Below, piece after piece: positions 54,106 through 63,316 of a stretch of 64,000 nucleotides of DNA. The position numbers were made by a program, and so were the translations under genes. Below the pieces are notes generated by a model. The model was given only the letters and a program-made list of their open reading frames with translations. It made no database searches and had not been told where the DNA came from. Location of the stretch: the NCBI GenBank assembly GCA_963777355.1, contig CAVZQK010000031.1:45790-109789 (forward strand), in the 5' to 3' direction. Every line of letters begins with the position of its first letter. Position 1 is the first letter of the stretch. The DNA comes from DATJHM01 sp963777355. GTDB lineage: Bacteria; Chloroflexota; Ktedonobacteria; Ktedonobacterales; Ktedonobacteraceae.

Positions 54106-55388
54106 AGGTCGGGTGCTCCCGCCAAACCACCGGGGACGCCTGCGGAAGAAGGCAGAGCGCGAGGGCGAACCAAACCGGAGGCGCACGCAGGATGAAACCC
54201 GTTGCGCCGAACAGGTTGATGCCGAGGATCAGCGCCGTCAGTCCCGCCGTTCGGACGCGCACGGCGCCGATCGCCGTGCTCAGCATCAGCCAGCCGTAGC
54301 CGATCACGGCGATCGCGCCGCCCTGGGTGAAGATGTCGAGGACCGGTACTGTGCGCTTCGAAGTTGTTCGAGGCATTCTGCTGCGGCTCGACGATGTCGC
54401 CGGGGTGGTCCGATCCTTCCACGCGCGCCGCGGCGATCTCGATCGGGATCGGCAGGTGCGGCCCCGGCCCGAGGCCGAGCAATCCGGATTCGAAGCCGCG
54501 CTCGATCGCCTCCCGCCAGAGCATCAGTCGGAGATCGGCTTCCTCCTTGGCCTGCGCGCCGCCGTCCTTCGACAGCAGGGCGACGATCGTGCCGCCATCC
54601 GAACCTGCCCACAATGCCGCTGGAATGACGGAAGCAATCAGCAGCGGGACAGCGAGGACGGTAAGCATCGCGACGGTGGTTCGCGGCCCCCTCGTTCGCG
54701 TCCATTCGTGCAGCTTCATGCCGCCGAACGCGAGCAGCGCCAGCAGCAGCGCGTAGCCGAAGGCGTCGGTCTTGGTCAGCCGGCCGGCCCAGATCGGCGG
54801 TATCATGCAAAGGAGCGCGATCGTCCGGTCTCGCGTGCGGGAAGCGATGTCGGCGAGATGCAGGCAGACGAGCGTGGCGACGATGCAGAGCAGCGATAGC
54901 TGGTTGGGATTCTGCGACCAGCCGCGGAAACGGTCCCAGTACCAGAGATTGATCAAAGGAAGGGTCAGCCATCCGAATCCGCCGGCGATCAGCACCATCA
55001 TCGACACGGCGCCGAGGATCGCAAACATCCACGCGGCGCGCTCCAGCCGGGCCGGCGCGCCCGGTTCGATCACGCTCATGCAGCTCACCGCTGCCAGCAG
55101 GGGAAACGCCATCGCATCGTGCAGGAACCAAACCGGGTCGTACTCCTCGCCGGTGAGAAAGGCATTCATCGTGCCGATGCTCAGTGCGATCGCGAACAAG
55201 CCCCAGAAGGTCAGCAATTTCGCCGCTGCCGGCCCGATCGCCGGTTGCCGGAGCAGCAGGCAGCGCCACATCATGATGCCCAACCAGGACACCAGGCAGA
55301 CTTCACCCGGACCCAGCGGACTACTTCCGAGGCGCAGTTGCGACGCCGTCGTCAGAAGCAGGCCGAGAACGAACAGAAGCTCGCTCAT
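54098..55388 (-). pseudogene. O-antigen ligase/polymerase (Wzy-like), frameshifted
   Basis: Multi-pass membrane protein with ten to eleven helices. The large periplasmic loop holds WSQNPNQLSLLCIVA and GLLGLGPGPHLPIPIE, typical of the Wzy_C/O-antigen ligase family that polymerises or attaches polysaccharide. Near 54,355 one base shifts the frame after QQNASNNFEAH; homology resumes as VPVLDIFTQGGAIAVIGYGW and ends REHPTYG. Repaired length ~430 aa. In a cluster with Wzx and Wzz/BY-kinase, polymerase is the likely role. Confidence 0.8.
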
Positions 55389-55416
55389 CGGCGCAGCCTC
55401 GAAGGCGCGCGCGCCG

Positions 55417-56817
55417 TCATAGTCCGTCCGAGGCGCGCGGAGTTGCGGCGCCGGCGATGAACGCCTCCTCGGAGGATTTCCCGCGACCGCCGGCGGCTGC
55501 GAATATGCCCAGGGCGAGGCGGAGCTTGCGGCGGATCAGCCAAGCCATCGCGCCGTTCAGGGCCAAGGTCACCGTCATGCTCGCGACGGCTGCGCCATTC
55601 ATCCCGGCGACGCCGATGGCAATGGCGGTCAGCGCGACGTTCGCCGCCGCCGCTCCGACCAGCAGGAACGCGGTGCCGCGTTCGTGGCCCGTCATCGTCA
55701 GAAGGAACATCTGGGGACCGGCGCCGGCGGAGAGAACCTGGCCGATGAGCAGGATACGCAGGACCGGCACGCCCTCCGTGAACCCGCCGCCGAGGAGCCG
55801 CAGGAGCGGATCGGCGAGAATCCAGATGGGCAGGGCGACCGCCATTGCGCCGAGGAACGTCCACCAGGCGGTGCGGGCGATCAGCGCCTTCAGGGTTGCC
55901 CGATCTTCGCGGGCATATAGGTCCGCGATCACCGGTGCGAACATCGTGTTCAAGGCGGTGCGCGGCAGCAGCACCAGCAGCGAGACGCTGAACGCGAGCG
56001 CATAAATTTCCGCCTGCCGGATCTCGCCTTCCCAGCCCAGCATGACGATGCCGGTCCGGTTGATGACGGTCTCCGCGACCGTGATCATCACCAGCGGCAG
56101 GGCGGTCCGACGCCAGCAGGGCGCCGCGTATTCCGCCACGGCGCGCGTGACCGTACCGGTCCGCCACCAGTGGACGGCGAAGCTGGCCAGCGCGAGGCTC
56201 AGCAGGGCGCTGACGAGCGTCGCGGACATCGCGAGCTGGGGGTTCATCCGCGTGCCCGCGAGCACCGCCGCCCCGACAATCAGCACAACGAACCCGTCGC
56301 GCGTGATGCGGTCGGGCGTGAGCGCCGACATCACGCCCCCCAACGCGCGTGCCACCGAACACCGGGTCCACAGCAGCGCCCACAGCGGCACCAGCGGCAG
56401 GCCGATCATCAGCGTGTACCTGACCTCCGGCTGCATCCGGTTCGCGAACACATGAAGGCCGAGCAGACCGAGCGCGGCGGTCGCCCCGCCCACGCAGACG
56501 GCGAGACGGGTTGCGTAGCGGATCACCCCGGCCAGCAGTCCCCACTGGCCATGGGCGCGATAGGCGGCGACGAAGCGCAGCAGCGACACGTCAAACCCCA
56601 TCGCCGCCAGGTAGGCGAACAGGGTCAGCCACGCGGTCGCGTAGGCATACACGCCGTACCCGTCGACCCCGACGGCGCGGGCGACCACGATCTGCGCCAG
56701 GTAGGTCATCCCGGCGCCGCCGACATAGATCGCGAAAGCGGCGAGGCTGGCGCGCGCAAGCTGGCGGGCAAGCGCCGCACCCGGCATGGCGGCGGCGCGC
56801 AACGGACTAGCGGGCAT
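55417..56817 (-). CDS. Wzx-type polysaccharide flippase
   Basis: Oligosaccharide-lipid flippase of the MOP superfamily, with twelve to fourteen helices in ~466 aa. Typical: YVGGAGMTYLAQIVVARAVG near the N terminus, YGVYAYATAWLTLFAYLA, LPRTALNTMFAPVIADLY in the second half and VLRILLIGQVLSAGAGPQMF. It moves the lipid-linked repeat unit across the inner membrane for Wzy. I start at MPASPLRAAA, which overlaps the kinase stop by 11 bp; the longer frame to 56949 lies inside the kinase gene. A 28 bp gap follows before the polymerase. Confidence 0.85.
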   Translation of the reverse strand: MPASPLRAAAMPGAALARQLARASLAAFAIYVGGAGMTYLAQIVVARAVGVDGYGVYAYATAWLTLFAYLAAMGFDVSLLRFVAAYRAHGQWGLLAGVIRYATRLAVCVGGATAALGLLGLHVFANRMQPEVRYTLMIGLPLVPLWALLWTRCSVARALGGVMSALTPDRITRDGFVVLIVGAAVLAGTRMNPQLAMSATLVSALLSLALASFAVHWWRTGTVTRAVAEYAAPCWRRTALPLVMITVAETVINRTGIVMLGWEGEIRQAEIYALAFSVSLLVLLPRTALNTMFAPVIADLYAREDRATLKALIARTAWWTFLGAMAVALPIWILADPLLRLLGGGFTEGVPVLRILLIGQVLSAGAGPQMFLLTMTGHERGTAFLLVGAAAANVALTAIAIGVAGMNGAAVASMTVTLALNGAMAWLIRRKLRLALGIFAAAGGRGKSSEEAFIAGAATPRASDGL

Positions 56818-57565
56818 TTGCACGGGGGTCGCCGCCGTCCGAAGCCATGGGCCGCGTGTCCGCCATCGTCCGTTCGATGCGGGCGAGCGCGTCGGCGCGC
56901 GAGACCGGGTCGCCCGAGCGAATGGATACGATCTCCGCCACCTGTTCATCGAACAGCGCGCACACCTTCTCGATCGCCGGCGCGAAGCGGAGATTCGTCG
57001 GCAGATCGAGTTCTAGCAATCGTTCGAAGCGGGGCTGCCGCTCGCCGCGCTTGCGCAGCCGCGCTTCGAGCAGCTCGGCGGGTGCGTCAATGCGGACCAC
57101 GAGGTCGGATTTGGGAATCCGATGAAAGGCCCGCACCATGCGCGCGCAGTCCTCGGCCTTGGCGAGGATGACGAGGGACGCAAGCGCCTGCACGAACGCC
57201 TGATCGAACATGACGATATGGCGCGCCAGCGCGGCGCGCTGCCAGGAGCACAGCAGCCGCAGCAGATATTGGCGCAGTCGTACCGACCAGAACAGGCTGC
57301 GCGGCGGGAGCAGACGCACCAGCTCGGCGGCGAGCCGGTCCCCCCCTTCCGCGCGGAATGGGCAAATCACGGCCAGCGTCTCCATCACCGGACGGGTCAG
57401 CCGGCGCATCCCGGCCGCGACCTGGCCGACATCCGCGGCGGCCTCCCGCGGGCGATGGCTCAGGATCAGTTCGACCTCATGGCCGCGCTCGCGCAGCCCG
57501 GCCGCCAGCAGGCGCGCGGTGGTCGTCTTGCCGGCGGCGGGCGCCCCGCACAGTTCGACGATCAT
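56807..57565 (-). CDS. P-loop kinase of thymidylate-kinase-like type
   Basis: A 252 aa P-loop NTPase: Walker A ELCGAPAAGKTTTARLLA, lid-like DLPTNLRFAPAIEK and an Arg-rich RLRKRGERQPRFERL. The motif VMFDQAFVQALASL could be the acceptor-binding part. Its size and order resemble thymidylate kinase-like proteins found in polysaccharide clusters, but no exact function is known. It overlaps wzx by 11 bp and is 22 bp downstream of the second kinase. Paired kinases in an EPS operon suggest phosphorylation of a sugar or nucleotide precursor. Confidence 0.65.
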   Translation of the reverse strand: MIVELCGAPAAGKTTTARLLAAGLRERGHEVELILSHRPREAAADVGQVAAGMRRLTRPVMETLAVICPFRAEGGDRLAAELVRLLPPRSLFWSVRLRQYLLRLLCSWQRAALARHIVMFDQAFVQALASLVILAKAEDCARMVRAFHRIPKSDLVVRIDAPAELLEARLRKRGERQPRFERLLELDLPTNLRFAPAIEKVCALFDEQVAEIVSIRSGDPVSRADALARIERTMADTRPMASDGGDPRANAR

Positions 57566-57587
57566 GGCAGGCTTGCCCGCGCGAGGT

Positions 57588-59105
57588 TCATAGGAGGGCC
57601 CAGACCTCGCGCTTCGCGGCGGCGATCACGGCCTCGAGCGACTGGCCCGCGTCCAGCACGGCGACCCGCGAGCGCGGAAAATCGAGTTGCATCACCTGCT
57701 CGACGCGCCGACGCACCACCGCCGCATCCATGTCGGGCTCGCGTTGCGCAATCAGTTCGGGGCTGGCGCGCAGCTTAATCACCAGATCGGGGGCCAGACG
57801 GTTCGCGAGATCGTACGAGCGCGCCTCGAACCGCCGCAGCGCGGCGGGCACGCGGCGCTGCCGCGTCAACAGCGGCCCGTCGTTGAATTCCGCGATCTGA
57901 TCCTGCGGGAAGCGATCGGCGATGACGAGCATTCCCCGATCGGCGGCGCGCCGCGCGAGCTTCAGCTTCCGCCGCTTCTCGACGGCCAGGACGCTCGCCC
58001 AGACCGTTATCAGCGCCCCGTAGAGCGGCCCCGGCGGGCGATCCGACACCGCGCCGTGCGACCCCCCCGCCGGTTTGCGCGGAAGCACCTTCCGAACCAG
58101 CGGAACCATCACCTTCAGCGGCCACAGCAGCAGCGACGGCCGGCCGTCGCCGGTGCCGAAATAGAGCGGCAGCACGTCGGCTTCGGCCCCCAGCCAGTCG
58201 CGCAACGCGCGAACGAGCGTGCTCTTGCCGCTGCCGTCCACGCCGAGCACGGCGACGACCGCCCCGCCGGCCTGCGCGCGACGGCTCCAGGGCCGGGGCG
58301 CATGGATCACGCGCTTGTTGGCCGCGCGGCTGAGAAACACCGCCGATCGCAGGACCAGGCGCAGCCGGTTGCCGCCGACACTTCCGTCGCGATAGGCCGC
58401 CATCCTCGCCCTGAGCCGGCGACAAAGCCGCTTCGCCGGCGGCGCGGGGCTGCACGCGGCGGCACTCGCCTCCTCCGCCAAGTCCTCGCCCATCAGCGCG
58501 GCGGCGCGGCTGCGTACCGTCGCGCGGTTGAGGAGCGGGGCGAGCGCGGCGCGGTCGGCGGCGAATTTCGCGACCATTGCCCGCCACTGGCGAAGCGCCA
58601 CCACGTCGAGCCGGTCGAATTCGAGGCAGCAGCGGGTAAGAGCCAGGATCGCCTCGGTCGCCGGATCGAGCACGCGTATCGGCATCGAGACGTGCGCGAC
58701 GGCGTGCGCCAGCACCGTCGATTCCCAGGGCGGGCGCCACATCTTGAGCAGGCTCGACCCCAACCCGAGCCGGACGTGCAGATGCACATGGATAATGCGT
58801 CCACTCGGCTCGTCATGGCCGAGGAAGCTCATGATCCCCGCGTCGTCATGCGGCGGCACCGACGCGAACAGCCTGAAGCCGCGCGCGAAGAGCAGTGGAA
58901 GGGTGCGGTCGCAATCGGCCTTGGCGACCAGAAGATCGAGATCCGACTCGCCGCTCAAGGCCGCGGCGATGCGCCGGCCGCTCTTCCAGTAGCAATAGTC
59001 GATGCCGGCCCGGCGCAAATCGCCGAGCAGGTCGAGCAGCAGGTCGAGCGCCGTGCCGGTGGCGCGGCCGGGCTCGCCGGTGGGCTCCGCCGCGATGTCC
59101 CTCAT
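57588..59105 (-). CDS. Nucleotidyltransferase-like/thymidylate-kinase-like fusion protein
   Basis: Two parts. Residues ~20-200 resemble a minimal nucleotidyltransferase/renalase-like fold: YCYWKSGRRIAAALSGESDL, DLDLLVAKADCDRTL (acidic DxD pair). Residues ~275-500 are a P-loop kinase: AVLGVDGSGKSTLVRALRDW, lid and DRFPQDQIAEFNDGP, the thymidylate-kinase-like DRF motif. 505 aa. Its start overlaps the BY-kinase stop (ATGA). Fusion of the two activities suggests that it both recognises a precursor and phosphorylates it. Exact chemistry unknown. Confidence 0.65.
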   Translation of the reverse strand: MRDIAAEPTGEPGRATGTALDLLLDLLGDLRRAGIDYCYWKSGRRIAAALSGESDLDLLVAKADCDRTLPLLFARGFRLFASVPPHDDAGIMSFLGHDEPSGRIIHVHLHVRLGLGSSLLKMWRPPWESTVLAHAVAHVSMPIRVLDPATEAILALTRCCLEFDRLDVVALRQWRAMVAKFAADRAALAPLLNRATVRSRAAALMGEDLAEEASAAACSPAPPAKRLCRRLRARMAAYRDGSVGGNRLRLVLRSAVFLSRAANKRVIHAPRPWSRRAQAGGAVVAVLGVDGSGKSTLVRALRDWLGAEADVLPLYFGTGDGRPSLLLWPLKVMVPLVRKVLPRKPAGGSHGAVSDRPPGPLYGALITVWASVLAVEKRRKLKLARRAADRGMLVIADRFPQDQIAEFNDGPLLTRQRRVPAALRRFEARSYDLANRLAPDLVIKLRASPELIAQREPDMDAAVVRRRVEQVMQLDFPRSRVAVLDAGQSLEAVIAAAKREVWALL

Positions 59106-61321
59106 CGATTATCGCGTCCGCCGGCGGGCGGCAGCCACTTGCCGCCCGACGGGGTCAGGTATTGGGCGTATTCCACCAGGAACTCGCCGCTGTCGCCGTA
59201 GCGATAGCGCGCATGTTTCCTGATATCGACCTGCGTCAGCGCCGAGACGACGCGCCCGGCGCCGTCGTCCTCGACAAGCGACGTCGTGCGCATCAGGGCG
59301 AGCGCGTTGCGCGCCACCTCGCGCCGGGTCTTCGCCCATTGCACGGCGAGCAGAACGGTGTCGGCCAGCGGCGCGAGCAGCCGGGTTTCCGTCACCGCAA
59401 GCAGGGGCGCGCTGTCGATGATAATGCAGTCATAGCGCGTCCGGAGCTGTTGCAGGAGTTGCGGAAGCTGCTCGGTTGCGAACAGCCGGACCGGATCGAC
59501 CCCAAGCCCCTGGCGCACGGGAAGGAAGTCCAAATTCAGGTCCGGGTGGTGCATGATGTGGTCGGAGACCGATCGATCCTTCTGAAAAATGTTGCCCATT
59601 CCGCTTTCGGTCACGCCGCCAAGCTCGCGCAGCACCGCCGGATGGCGGAAGTCGAGATCGATCAGCAGCACGCGCTGACGCAGTTGGGCCGCGTACACGG
59701 CCAGGCTCACCGCGAGCGTCGTCTTGCCCTCTCCCGGCAGGCTCGACGTGACCAGGATCACCCCGGTCGAGCGCCGCGGGGTCGCGACGCCCAACCCGGC
59801 CACGACGGAACGGATCGCCTCGCTGTAGGGCGCGAACGGCTTTTCGACGAGATAGTGGTGCGGGCGCAGCCGGCCGCGGCGGCGCAGCAGCGGCACCAGC
59901 CCGATGCAGGGAATGCCGAGCAATTCGGCGACGTCGCGCTCGCTCCGCAGCGTCACGTCCATCCGATCCAGCAGCACCGCCGCGAACGCGCCGCAGAGCG
60001 AGAACAGCACCGCGGCGGGCGGCAGGAACAGGAACGGGCTCGGCGAGCTTGGCCGCTCGGGCGTCGCCGCGAGCGACAGCAGGCGCACGGTCGGCGGCAA
60101 GCCTTCGCGCTGCTCACGCAGCTCCTCGCGCCGCTGCTCCAGCGATTCATACAGATGGCGGGTGCTCGTGGCCTCGCGCTCCAGCGAGCGCAGGTTCGCG
60201 TCGGTGCTGGCGTGCTGCAACGCGCCGAGTTGCCCGCGCAACGTGGCGACCTGGGCGGCGGCTGCCTGCGCCTCGCCCGCCAGTCCGGCAATGGCCGCCT
60301 CGACGGAGCGGGCCATGTCCCGGCGCACCGACTGCAACTGGCCGCGCATCTGCACCATGCGTGGGTTGGTGTTGGGAAACGAAACCGACATGGCGGCATA
60401 GTTCTGCAGCAGCGCGGTCTCGTTGCGCCGCAGGTCGCCGAGCGCGGGAGTGTCGAAATACGGGATGACGGCGTCGATGCCGCCGCGCGCCTGCATCGCG
60501 CGGATTGCGTCGTAGCGCGACTTGCGCCCCGCGAGATCGGTCTCGGCGGTGGTGAGCTGCCGGCTGAGATCGGTGATCCGCGCATCCACCAGATTGGCGC
60601 GGCTGGTATCGCCGAGCCCCTGGGCCGTCTGATACTGCTGGAGCCTGACGTCGAGCTGCTGCACACGCTTAGCCAGCTCCGGGATGCGGCGGTCGAACCA
60701 GGCCAGCGCGCTGTCGATGCTGGCGCGCTGCTGTGCGATCTGGTGGGCGACGAAGAGCTGCGTGACCCGGTTCGCGATCGTCGCCGCTTCCTGCGGGTTG
60801 TCGGAGGTGTAGGCGACCGCGATGACGTGCGAGCCGGCTTCCTGGAACACGGTGAGATGGCGTTCCAGAAGGGGCAGCGTCAGCCAGGCCGGGCCGCTCA
60901 GCGCGGCGAGCACGCTGCGCGGCACCCAGTCGGCCACCCGCGCCCAGATCTGCTGCGCCAGTTCGCGTGATGGGCCGCGGTCGCGGGAGACGGAGCCGTG
61001 CAGGGCCGGGTCGCTCGCCAGGCTGTCGAGAACCTTCCGGAGGTGGTCGTGCGACTTGATGGCCGTCAGCTGGGTGAGCAGCGTCGCTTCATCGGGCTGC
61101 TGGTCAATCATCGCCGGCTGGCCGGCGATCAGGCTGGAGAGCTGAGGCTCCACCACGATCTGCGCCTTCGCGGTGAAGCGCGGCGGGATCAGGAACGCGG
61201 CGCCGCCCACCAGTGCGGTGCCGAGCACCGCGATCGCCAGGATCAGGCCGCGACGGCGGCGCAGCAGGCCGGCCGGCTCGCTGCCCGGCGCCACGCGCGG
61301 CGTCGCCGGGGCCGCGATCAT
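59102..61321 (-). CDS. Wzz/BY-kinase polysaccharide co-polymerase
   Basis: Fused chain-length regulator and tyrosine autokinase, 739 aa. N-terminal TM (~27-46), Wzz periplasmic domain with long coiled coils (~100-425; QQLDVRLQQYQTAQGLGD, LRSLEREATSTRHLYESLEQ), second TM (~435-458), then the kinase domain: Walker A SSLPGEGKTTLAVSLA, Walker A' LLIDLDFRHP, Walker B CIIIDSAPLL. A short Tyr-containing tail follows (ARYRYGDSGEFLVEYAQYLT), where autophosphorylation would occur. Its oligomerisation sets polymer length. Overlaps asnB-like gene at ATGA. Confidence 0.88.
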   Translation of the reverse strand: MIAAPATPRVAPGSEPAGLLRRRRGLILAIAVLGTALVGGAAFLIPPRFTAKAQIVVEPQLSSLIAGQPAMIDQQPDEATLLTQLTAIKSHDHLRKVLDSLASDPALHGSVSRDRGPSRELAQQIWARVADWVPRSVLAALSGPAWLTLPLLERHLTVFQEAGSHVIAVAYTSDNPQEAATIANRVTQLFVAHQIAQQRASIDSALAWFDRRIPELAKRVQQLDVRLQQYQTAQGLGDTSRANLVDARITDLSRQLTTAETDLAGRKSRYDAIRAMQARGGIDAVIPYFDTPALGDLRRNETALLQNYAAMSVSFPNTNPRMVQMRGQLQSVRRDMARSVEAAIAGLAGEAQAAAAQVATLRGQLGALQHASTDANLRSLEREATSTRHLYESLEQRREELREQREGLPPTVRLLSLAATPERPSSPSPFLFLPPAAVLFSLCGAFAAVLLDRMDVTLRSERDVAELLGIPCIGLVPLLRRRGRLRPHHYLVEKPFAPYSEAIRSVVAGLGVATPRRSTGVILVTSSLPGEGKTTLAVSLAVYAAQLRQRVLLIDLDFRHPAVLRELGGVTESGMGNIFQKDRSVSDHIMHHPDLNLDFLPVRQGLGVDPVRLFATEQLPQLLQQLRTRYDCIIIDSAPLLAVTETRLLAPLADTVLLAVQWAKTRREVARNALALMRTTSLVEDDGAGRVVSALTQVDIRKHARYRYGDSGEFLVEYAQYLTPSGGKWLPPAGGRDNR

Positions 61322-63312
61322 GCGCTGTCCCGTAATGCGGCGTCGCGTTCGGCGAGCCGCGGCGGCGTCGAGCCGGATGACGGATTGCCGCTTGAGCGAG
61401 CCAGGCCTGGACCATCAGAACGGCCCACAGCTCGTGCCGCGGTCGCGCCGGCCACCGAGATGCTGCTGCCAGCAGGCTTGCACGCGCGCTGGATCCAGCA
61501 GACCTTCCCGGCGGAGCTGCGCCGGGCGAGCAGCTCCTCCGCCCAGTCGCGCAGCGGGCCGCGTAGCCACGCGCCGATGGGAACGTTGAACCCCTGCTTG
61601 GGTCGTTCGAAAAGGGTTTCCGGCAGATAGCGACGCGAGCACGCGCCGCAGCGGCCACTTGCCCTTTCCGTGGCGGATCTTCGCCGCGGTCGGCAAGCCG
61701 CCAGGCGAACTCGACGACGCGGTGGTCGAGAAACGGACAGCGTCCCTCCAGGCCGGCCGCCATGGTCGCGCGGTCGAGCTTGACCAGGATATCGCCGGGC
61801 AGATAGCCGGCCATGTCGCGATAAATGAGGCGCTTGCGATATCGGCATCGGGGGCGTCGGAGCGTCTGGATCGGCGACCGCCCGGCATCGAGGCCGGGAC
61901 CGCGATCCGCGGATCAACTGCTCGTAACGCTCCCGCTCATCCGGCGCCTCGAGCGCGCGCAGTGAACTTTTCCAGCTTCTCCGCGGACGAGCGAACGGCG
62001 CAGCGCCGCGGAAACGGAAGCCGGCGGAGATCCGCTCCATAGGTTCTGTGAGGCCGAGCATGCCGCCGCCAGGCCGCCTCCGCCGGCACGCCGAGGGCAG
62101 GCGGCGAACCGAGCCAGACATGAAATGGCGGGCATAGCCGCCGAAACACTTCGTCTCCGCCGTCGCCAGATAGCGCGACGGTGACGTGCTGGCGCGCCAG
62201 GCGCGATAGAAGCAGGGTCGGGATCTGCGACTCGTCGGCGAACGGCTCGTCCCAGATCCGCGGCAGATCCGGTATGACGGCCAGCGTCTCCGCCGGGGTG
62301 AGACGAAACTCGGTATGTTCGGTGCCGAGATGCCGGGCCACCGCCGATGCGTGCGCCGCCTCATCGTAATGCGCGCTTCGTCGAAGCCGATTGTGAACGT
62401 GCGAACCGGACGGGACGATTGCGCCTGCATCAGCGCGACGACAGTTGAGCTGTCGATTCCGCCGGAAAGGAAGGCACCGAGCGGCACATCGGCGACCATG
62501 CGTTGCCGCACGGCGAGGCGCAGCAGCCGTCAAGCTCTGCATCGAGTTCGTCGTCGCTGAGCTTGAGCCGTGCCGCTGGCCGTCCTCTGCGATCTCGGCG
62601 AGCGACCACCACGGCCTGACCCGCGCCCGCAAGCCTCGCTGCTCGCCGCGCCACATGCTCGGCGCGCGACCGAAAGCATGGTGCCGGGCGGCAGCTTGAA
62701 TGTGCCCTTCCAGATGCAGTGGTCGTCCGGCATCCATCCCCGGCACAACACCATCGGCCAGCGCCTGCTCATCGACGGCGGGGGTGAAACCCGGGAAAGG
62801 CGAGGATCGCCTTCAGTTCCGAGGCGAAGAGCAGCGCACCATCGGCGAGCGCGACATAAAGCGGCTTCTTGCCCATGCGATCGCGGACAAGATGCAGAAC
62901 CCGGTCGTTTGCGATCCCAGATGCCGAGCGGCAAACATCCCGGCAAAACCGCTTGAGCGCCGCTTCGATGCCGTAGCTTTCGAACGCGGCCAGCATGACC
63001 TCGGTATCGCTGTGGCCGCGGAAGCGATGCCTCTGGCCTCGAATTCCCTCCGCAGCTCGGCGAAATTGTAGATCTCGCCATTGTAGGTCATGACCAGATT
63101 GCCGTCTTGCCGACAACATCGGCTGATGGCCGGCGTCGGACAGATCGACGATCGCCAGGCGGCGGTGGCCAAGAGCGATGCCTGCCTGCGCGGTCGAGCC
63201 ACAAGCCTCTGCCGTCGGGTCCACGATGATGAAGCGCCTCCGTCATCGCCTCGATCGGGGCCAGCCGGTCGGGGTCCGACTGGGCCGAGCAAAATACCTG
63301 CACCCCGCACAT
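61318..63312 (-). pseudogene. Asparagine synthetase-like amidotransferase, frameshifted
   Basis: Glutamine-dependent amidotransferase of the AsnB/class II type. N-terminal catalytic Cys2 in MCGVQVF, then ALHHRGPDG, GHRRLAIVDLSDAGHQPM; the synthetase domain holds VPLGAFLSGGIDSSTVVALM (PP-loop SGGIDS). Pieces occupy several frames with breaks near 63,150, 62,990, 62,800, 62,550, 62,350, 62,100 and 61,850. Homologues in polysaccharide clusters amidate uronic acids rather than making asparagine. The stop shares ATGA with the BY-kinase. So many shifts in well-conserved protein suggest sequence errors. Confidence 0.8.
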
Positions 63313-63316
63313 CTCG

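Noticed and set aside
57687..59201. Plus-strand open frame (504 aa) opposite the kinase fusion
   Set aside because: Same antisense artefact; the minus-strand protein has an intact P-loop and DRF motif.
58895..60970. Long plus-strand open frame (691 aa) opposite the BY-kinase gene
   Set aside because: Arg/Ala/Gln-rich composition from antisense codon bias; the minus strand carries clear Wzz and Walker motifs.
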